Positions 58,129 to 64,000 of a stretch of 64,000 nt of DNA are shown here, piece by piece (position 1 is the stretch's first letter; each line of letters opens with the position of its first letter). The notes under the pieces were generated by a model, which was not told where the DNA came from, did not search any database, and saw only the letters and a list, made by a program, of their open reading frames with translations. Origin of the DNA: Asterochloris sp. CNOR1 (taxonomy: Eukaryota; Chlorophyta; Trebouxiophyceae; Trebouxiales; Trebouxiaceae). Location: NCBI GenBank assembly GCA_963969365.1, contig OZ017756.1, positions 124,001-188,000 on the forward strand. The letters are read 5' to 3'. The translations under genes were made by a program, and so were the position numbers.

Positions 58129-59169
58129 ATGAAGGCTCGGGGCAGATCGCTGGTAGGAGCTATGCTTGCCACTGATGATTGTGTTGATCCGTGGCTATAG
58201 GGCTCGTGCAAGTGGTTACCTTTTGTGTTGCAGACTCTGGAGGAGGTGGCTGAGCACAATAACAAGGATGATGGCTGGATCGTGGTGTCTGGGAAGGTGT
58301 ATGACATTACAAAGTTTGTGCAGGAGCACCAGGGCTGGACTTGTGGGTGCAGGTGTGTCCCTGGATCTGTAAATTGCCCCCATGCCACAGCATGTTGTAT
58401 GTGCTGGCACCAGGCCATATACACAGCCGCAGCTGCAGCTGCTGCCCTCTGCATGCTGCACTGCTGCGCTGGCAGCACACCTAACAGATGCTCTGACGCC
58501 AGCTCTTTCCCCACAACAACCTGCCCCTGTCCCAGCAGCACGTCATGAATCATTGCACTGCTGCACCAGCTCTAAGCTTGCTGCAGAGTGTGACTTCTGC
58601 CTCTCTGTGCCTGCTGCAGCAGCTGTGTCTGCCAAGTGCACTTCAGAATCCTGTCCTTCCTGGCTGCAGCAGCGCCTGTGCTGCTCATGCGGCCATCAGC
58701 TTGCTGTGCCACAGTGCTTGACCCCTCTCTGACCATGCTGGCTGCAGTGTGAGCACGCTGCTGGCCATTCTGAGGGTGTTGGGCACCGACTGTAGCGAAG
58801 AGTTCAACGAGGTAGGGAGGCTGAGCGCACCATCCCTCATGCAGCCCGCCAGGGCTGTGCCGTTCAGAAGCTGCCAGCTTCACACTGTATGGAGCTGCAT
58901 TCCTGTTGCCTACCTGGCCACTGAGCTTGGGTGCTGCTCAGCCTGTAATGGAGTCAAAAGGCAGCACACTTGTTGCTGCGCATGCCATCTTTATGTTCCT
59001 GCACCGGACAGACCTACCTCATATGCTGGTGTGCGTGGCCCCTGACAGCTGCAAAATCTGCCTTTCTTGTCTGCAGGTGCATGAGCCCCGCATCAGGGCA
59101 CAGCTCAAGTCATATTACATTGGGGACCTGCAGCAGCTGGCAGAAACAGCTACAGAAGGCACACAATGA
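58129..59169 (+). CDS. Cytochrome b5-like single-domain protein, 99 aa (intact copy)
   Basis: Four exons join in phase: 58129-58152 (MKARGRSL), 58234-58352, 58748-58811 and 59077-59169. The first exon is supported by its conserved counterpart in copy 2. TLEEVAEHNNKDDGWIVV, then GKVYDITKFVQEH, then LGTDCSEEFNEVHEPRIRAQ and YYIGDL, follow the cytochrome b5 fold, closest in feel to the heme domain of nitrate reductase (GTDC-EEF-x-x-H). Both axial His candidates are present (VQEH and NEVH), but the canonical HPGG loop reads HQGWTCGC. The protein has no membrane anchor, so it would be soluble. Partner unknown. It is divergent from family copy D. Confidence 0.75.
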
Positions 59170-59242
59170 ACATGCTGGAGGACGAAGTCACCCAACTGGT
59201 GCGCTCTGGGATGGCATAGTTTGCAAAGCAAGCAGCAGAAAC

Positions 59243-59746
59243 TCATCTGGGCTGAGGCCTGTAGACGGTCAGCGCAAGAGCCCAGGTAGAGGCTTTCATG
59301 GCGCCCAGTAGCGAGGTACCACCCTGCCAAAATGGAGACATGGGGACCAGGCGCTGCTGCTGGTCAAGTATGTTGTTGACCCTGACGGTGGCATCCACCT
59401 CACAATGGAGGCTCACTTGTGGCAGTCTGCAGCGTGCGTTTGCTTGACGCAATGGAGCAAGACCCCGATAATGCGCAGGCATGAAGTTACGATGCTGTAC
59501 ATCACCAGTGATCCATACACCGCATTGAGAAGGTCGGTGTCCCATGCCAAACTGCCATGAACCTGCTGTTGACGATCTCGCCTGACTTGATGCCATGCTG
59601 TACGGAGTCCAGGTCGTTTGCTGGCGATACAAATGCTGGTGGCAGCGTATGGCTGCATCAAACTGTATAATGTCCGCACCGTCACAGCTATTGGGCACAG
59701 CCTGACATTGGGAACCCATTATCCTGTCAGGGTCCCCCGCAACCAC
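59243..59746 (-). other. Open frames of uncertain status between b5-like gene and strumpellin
   Basis: One minus-strand frame is open for 167 codons (ending DQQQRLVPMSPFWQGG and STWALALTVYRPQPR). A second overlapping frame reads VYGSLVMYSIVTSCLRIIGV. Part of the interval matches 50865-50940 in the array. Neither frame could be joined to a start or assigned to a family. Confidence 0.25.
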
Positions 59747-59825
59747 ACGCTTTGCTCCGCTTCAGGCAGGGCTGGCCAAGCTCCAAGCCGCCCGCCGCCA
59801 CGGTAGCCTCCTGTTAGCAGGCAGC

Positions 59826-62800
59826 ATGCTCCTTGCAGGCTCCATTAGTCTGCCAAATGTTTTGCTGGCTCAATCCACCCTTCAGGTGGCGGCAGGTGAC
59901 TACTTGACAGTCCAGCAATGGCCTTGCAGCTGCCCAACTGTCCTCAACTTCACCCTTGAACTGCGTCACATCACCCGTCTGCGCTCATGCAGGTCGCAGG
60001 CGGCCTTATGCTGGGCGCCCAGCTGCGTTGCATTGCCCTGCAGCTGCCATCCTTCTCATGTCAAGTCCCGCGCCTGCGCCGCTGCAGGAGGCCCCACTGA
60101 GCGTCCAGCTGCGCCGCAGCCCCCTGAAATCATGCTTCCTGTTGGCTCTGGTGACAGGCAACCTCTCCTGGTGCCTTACCTATGCACTTTGCGCTGCAGG
60201 TGGCGGCTGGCCACAGTCTGAGCACTCAGCCTCGTCACCCGTCTGCGCTCCTGCAGGTCGCTGAGGGCGGCCATGTACACGCACAGCTGCATTGTGTTGC
60301 CCTGCAGCTGCCATGCTTGCCCACTGCAGGTCCCTGATGCGCACCCCACCAAGAGGCAGCTGATAAGGCACGTGGCGCAGAGCTGCAACGCACCCCGTGC
60401 CATCATGCTTCCTGTTGCCTGACCTGTGCATGTCGCCCCGCAGGTGGCGGCTGGCCACACTCTGAGCGCTCAGCTGCGGCGCACCGCCCTGCAGCTGCCC
60501 CGCTTCCTGTCCTTGGCGCCAGCCCGGCACCGCTTTGGCCCCGTCATGATGGGAGCAGCCTACTTCCAGAGCAGAGCAGCTGTGGAGGCTCGGGTCTCTG
60601 GCAGTGCCCACCTGCGGCAGCTCGACACAGAGCTGCGCGAGGTGCGCTGGGCTGAGAAGATTGCAGCCAGACATCTATGTTGTTTCAATGTCACAGCGAG
60701 ACCTACATTTGTAAGAGAGGTTGGCACGGCCACACGGCTGTGTTGAAGCCTGCTGTCAGGCAATGCGCCCTCTGTAAGCAGGAGGGTCACATGCACGTCT
60801 GGTGTTGGGGGTGTTCTGTCCCAGCTGTCAAAGGACAGGAGGTTCATGCGAGGGACACAGTGTGCAGCGCGGCACCCCACAAACAAGTCTTGAACTTTGG
60901 ATGTGCCTGTCAGTGTTCACGACTCCATTTGTGCTCAGTGGGCTGGAGGCCCCTCCTGGCGCAGCTGTGGCAGCTGTTTGCTGACGTGGCTGACCACTGA
61001 GCTGCTTGACTGACTTCATTGACATGAAGGCTCCCTCAAGGGGCACTGTGTGGAGTGCAGCACTACAAGTTGCATGACTACCATGCTGTCTGTGCTTGCA
61101 GGGCTTTGGACCCCTCCTGGCACAGCTGTGGCAGCTGTTTGCGGGCATGGCTGACTACTGCAGCCAGCTGAAGAGGCTGCTGCAGGGACGGGCAAGGCCG
61201 CCGGCCCAGCAGGCAGCACCCAGCAGTGCCAACGCAACAGGCAGTAAGGCTGTGCCTCTGCCTGCAACCCCGCTGGGCCAGGCGCTCCAAGTGAGACACA
61301 TGCCATGCAGTAGGATGTTGCATCTTGGCGGTATGCGCTGCACCACCAGTAGCGAGTCCCTGCAGGCAGAACACATGCCACAGCATGGCGTCTGCAAGCA
61401 GTGTTAGTGAAGGGCGGGCCCCTGCTGTACCACCACTCAGCCTGGCAACGCAGGTCAAACAGAGAAAGTTTGCCACGCCTTCAGTGGGAGAGCCCAGTGC
61501 AAGGCACGCAAGGGGCAATGTTGCTCGATTTTGTGCCTGATCTGCTGCATATCAGCGAGGTGATGGGGCTGCTGGTGGAGGCTGCTGCTCACTGGGTGGC
61601 CTGCAGCTGCTGCACGACCAGCACCTGCCAGCAACTGCATGTGATCGGCGTATTGTGCCTGCAGCGCCTCGGGCATCGCCTCACCTCACATCCGCTTCCC
61701 TGCAAAGCGGCAAGCTGCGGAGGCTGCTGATGGGGACCATGGGCCCTGGGGGTTCCTGCAGCTGCTGCTGACCACACAATGCTAATTTAGCTTTACACAC
61801 ACTGCTTGCACTCTCGACTCACACCCACTGCTCCCAGCAGCTAAGCCTTCAGCATGTTGACAAAGCTCAGTGATATTCTGAGTTGGGGCAAGTCTGCCAA
61901 CACTATTGCCTACCGCCCTGCAGAGCAACAAGGCACTGAGGCTGCAGGTGGAGACTGTGGCTGGCCTGCATCTGTCCGCGACAATACGGGATTGGATCTT
62001 CATTGCTGCTGGACTAGGCACTCCGCATAAGCTCCACACCCACCGCTATGCAGAGCAGCAAGACGCTGAGGCTGCTGGCGGAGTCTGTCGCTCTCTGGGG
62101 GGCCTTGCTGCTGCTTCTGGACCAGCACCTGCCAGCAGCGGCGCGTGAGAGGGCGGTGGTGGCTCACGTGCGTGCAGTGTTGGCCTCCACCACTGAAGGG
62201 TCAGATGCAGCGCAGCGGGTGGAGCGCGGCCTGCCGGGGGTGCTGGCCCTCATACGGGGCTTGCCGGGGCAGGGAGCAAAAGGCGGTGCCTCAGCAGGTA
62301 AGTGATCTGCATGTCAGCTGGCAGCCTGCGCTGATGATGAGAGGGCGCTGCCTCAGGAGGTCAGCCGATTTGCTGACCAGCATCTGCATGTCAGCTGGCA
62401 GCCTGCGCTGATGATGAGAGGGCGCTGCCTCAGGAGGTCAGCCGATATGCTGACCAGCATCTGCATGTCAGCTGGCAGCCTGCGATGATGATGAGGAGGC
62501 GCTGCCTCAGGAGGTCAGCCGGTGTGCTGACCAGCATCTGTATGTCAGCTGGCAGCCTGCACAGATGATGAGAGGGTGCTGCCTCAGGAGGTCAGCTGAT
62601 AGCATCTGCTTGTCACCTGGCAGCCTTGCAGATGACGAGAGGGCCTCAGGGCACACAGAGCTGCTCCGGCTGTTTCTGCCTGGCCCACGCTGGGGTGCGA
62701 CCAGGCCAAAACGGCTCCATCAGACAAGAGAGCCTTCCCTGCTTTCAGGCCAGGCAGACCAGCTGTTTGCGCGCGCTTCTCTGCCGCGCCCTGTCCTCCT

Positions 62801-63962
62801 GGCCGTCCTGCGCGGCCTGGCAGCGTCAGAGGCCCCGCAGCCGGCCCACCCAAACCCCCTAAACCCTAGCGCCCCACAGGGAGCGCTGGACATGGCGGAG
62901 GCCGCCCTGCAGGGGCAGGTGCACCTGCTGCTGCACTTTGTGCCTGAGGTGCTGCACCGGGACCAGCAGCTTATGCAGGTGGGAGCCATGTGCAGTGTCA
63001 CTGACACTGAATCCCTCAAGCAACCAGCTATACACGCGTATTGAGGCAGCCTGCTTGCTGGAAACATTGATGAGGCTGAGCTGGTCCCCATGTATGAGAG
63101 TTATTGGCCCTGAGCACATGATGGCCCCCTGCCACACCATCCCGCTGATGCGAAGACATCTTTCAAACTGCATGTTCTGTTGCAGGACATAGCTGGCCGC
63201 TTCTTTGCCAGCAGCTGGGTGGTCGAGTGGGCCCCTGGGCACTATGCAGATGTGGCACACTCCTGGGAAAGCTATCGTGCTGCCCGCGGAGCCATGGCAG
63301 CCGTTCAAAGTGTCCAGCAGGTGAGGTTTAGTGTGTCCACTCTTCTCAGCTGCTCACTTGTGCTGGCCAAGTCTCCATGCTGGGCTCAACAGGTCCCGAG
63401 CCGTGGCAGCACCGCAGGGTGTCCAGCAGGTCAATCATTGTGTGACCAGCGTGTCACACGGGTTGATAGGCTTGGATGATTACCTGAGCCTGATTAGCTG
63501 AGCTTGGAGTGTAGTTTCAGGAGACAGAGCTCTTGGTATATGGCTGGCCAAGACTGCTTCTGGTCTGCTGCTGTTGGCGCAGCAGGATCAATATGCCCCT
63601 CTTGCAGGGCACCTCTCCTGCAGCTCGCTGCTGTAGCGTGGCGGCTGCAGCTTCAGGACCCTTCCCTGCCACCCTATTATAGCCGACAGCACAATGCAGC
63701 AGCTGCGCAGCTGATCTTCCCTTTTTGGCATGCATGATATTTCAGGACAAGCTGTGCTTATAGTGCCTTTTCGTCAGGCTTGCAAACATGCAGAGCTGTG
63801 TAGTGCTTGCTTAAAGTTCAGGCTTGCAGATAATGCAGATCTTTGTCAAACAGCACAGTTTTCGTTCTGCAGGCCAAGGATACAGCAGCCCGCCACATGA
63901 CCGAGCTGCGCCAGCTGCAGCAGCAGTGCCAGGCTCTGCTGCTGCATGAGAGCGCCTTGCAG
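59826..63962 (+). CDS. WASHC5: WASH complex subunit strumpellin, N-terminal part (runs off the right end)
   Basis: Strumpellin is the scaffold of the endosomal WASH complex that activates Arp2/3. Plus-strand exons: 59826-59885 (ATG, inferred), 60444-60641 (GHTLSAQLRRTALQLPRFL, then FGPVMMGAAYFQ), 61102-61290 (FGPLLAQLWQLFAGMADYC), 62054-62297 (TLRLLAESVALWGALLLLLD), 62632-62978 (DQLFARASLPRPVLLAVLRG, then LLLHFVPEVLHRDQQLMQ), 63186-63320 (AGRFFASSWVVEWAPGHYAD, then WESYRAARGAM) and 63873-63962. All phases agree. The sequence follows strumpellin block by block: LLxEAxxLxGxxLLxxDQ; ILYFEPxxLHxxQxxM; VDKYFxxNWVI...W-x-YKAAKTA. About 421 of ~1160 residues are present. The first exon is the weakest call because decayed repeats precede exon 2. 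Confidence 0.87.
59880..60440 (+). repeat. Degenerate copies of strumpellin exon 2 in intron 1
   Basis: The real exon edge CAGGTGGCGGCTGGCCACACTCTGAGCGCTCAG (60441) is echoed by GTGGCGGCAGGTGACTAC (59886), GGTGGCGGCTGGCCACAGTCTGAGC (60199), and two more diverged copies with GCAGCTGC(G/A)TTG(C/T)(A/G)TTGCCCTGCAGCTGCCA (about 59990-60050 and 60256-60312) that mimic AQL--TALQLP. At least four copies. Confidence 0.8.
60940..61000 (+). repeat. Copy of strumpellin exon 3 in intron 2
   Basis: GGGCTGGAGGCCCCTCCTGGCGC, then AGCTGTGGCAGCTGTTTGCTGACGTGGCTGACCA, closely matches the true exon at 61102 (GGCTTTGGACCCCTCCTGGCAC, then AGCTGTGGCAGCTGTTTGC). A frameshift removes the coding sense. Confidence 0.85.
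61515..61980 (+). repeat. Copies of strumpellin exons 4 and 5 in intron 3
   Basis: GGCAATGTTGCTCGATTTTGTGCCTGATCTGCTGCA (about 61515) resembles exon 5 (CACCTGCTGCTGCACTTTGTGCCTGAGGTGCTGCA at 62921). CTGCTGCACGACCAGCACCTGCCAGCA (about 61606) resembles exon 4 (DQHLPAA). TGCAGAGCAACAAGGCACTGAGGCTGC (61919) resembles the exon 4 start at 62051. An exon 5 fragment upstream of exon 4 is out of order. Confidence 0.7.
62298..62631 (+). repeat. 75-bp tandem repeat built from the acceptor and start of strumpellin exon 5
   Basis: The unit (C)ATGTCAGCTGGCAGCCTGCG and TGATGATGAGAGGGCGCTGC, then CTCAGGAGGTCAGCCG-TGCTGACCAGCATCTG, occurs at about 62313, 62387, 62464 and 62540. The fifth unit, at about 62608, is the real boundary (CTGGCAGCCTTGCAG|ATGACGAGAGGGCC). 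The entire intron is this array. Confidence 0.92.
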
Positions 63963-64000
63963 GTGTGCTGACATGCAATCTTTCTGCCTCTTTCCCAATC

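Noticed and set aside
1-64000. tRNA or 5S rRNA genes
   Set aside because: No segment with both A- and B-box and a cloverleaf was found by reading; a covariance search could still reveal one.
1-64000. Bacterial or viral origin of the window
   Set aside because: Pervasive spliceosomal introns, snRNA genes and eukaryotic housekeeping families exclude it.

Overview
The window is nuclear DNA of a green alga, most likely a chlorophyte and possibly a trebouxiophyte. The recognisable genes are eukaryotic and intron-rich, with mostly GTGAG donors, (T)GCAG acceptors and a few probable GC-AG introns. The best matches are plant or algal families: AMT-type ammonium transport, a plastid-type tandem GST/thioredoxin-fold protein, OXLD1, SF3A2, UTP20 and strumpellin. 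U1 and U2 spliceosomal RNA genes are also present. All exon maps were built by eye from frame, splice phase and family resemblance.

Layout. 1-18.4 kb, minus strand: N-terminal third of the SSU-processome HEAT protein UTP20, with fifteen exons mapped; it leaves the window on the left through a triplicated ~0.8 kb repeat. 18.4-18.6 kb: short bidirectional promoter. 18.6-19.0 kb, plus: two-exon OXLD1-like protein. 20.4 kb plus and 21.2 kb minus: convergent U1 and U2 snRNA genes. 21.8-25.4 kb, minus: kinase-fold protein whose catalytic loop lacks the Asp; a tandem duplication and a minisatellite-bearing open frame lie upstream. 27.1-31.2 kb, minus: complete eight-exon SF3A2. 31.9-39.3 kb, plus: complete sixteen-exon ammonium transporter, divergent from SF3A2. 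40.6-46.2 kb, plus: plastid-type tandem GST-N protein. 46.6 kb, minus: small broken GWEL/DYGF protein. 47-59 kb: tandem array that repeats GST 3' fragments, a two-exon gene of unknown family (minus) and a cytochrome b5-like gene (plus). Only some copies are intact. 59.8 kb to the right end, plus: N-terminal part of WASH-complex strumpellin.

How the genes relate. UTP20 (ribosome biogenesis), SF3A2 with U1 and U2 (splicing), AMT (ammonium uptake) and strumpellin (endosomal actin) are housekeeping genes without a shared pathway. The main oddity is structural. In almost every multi-exon gene the introns carry tandem, degenerate copies of the neighbouring exon edge, often with the splice site included. 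The most unusual locus is the 47-59 kb array, with its unassigned gene family and relic b5/GST copies.
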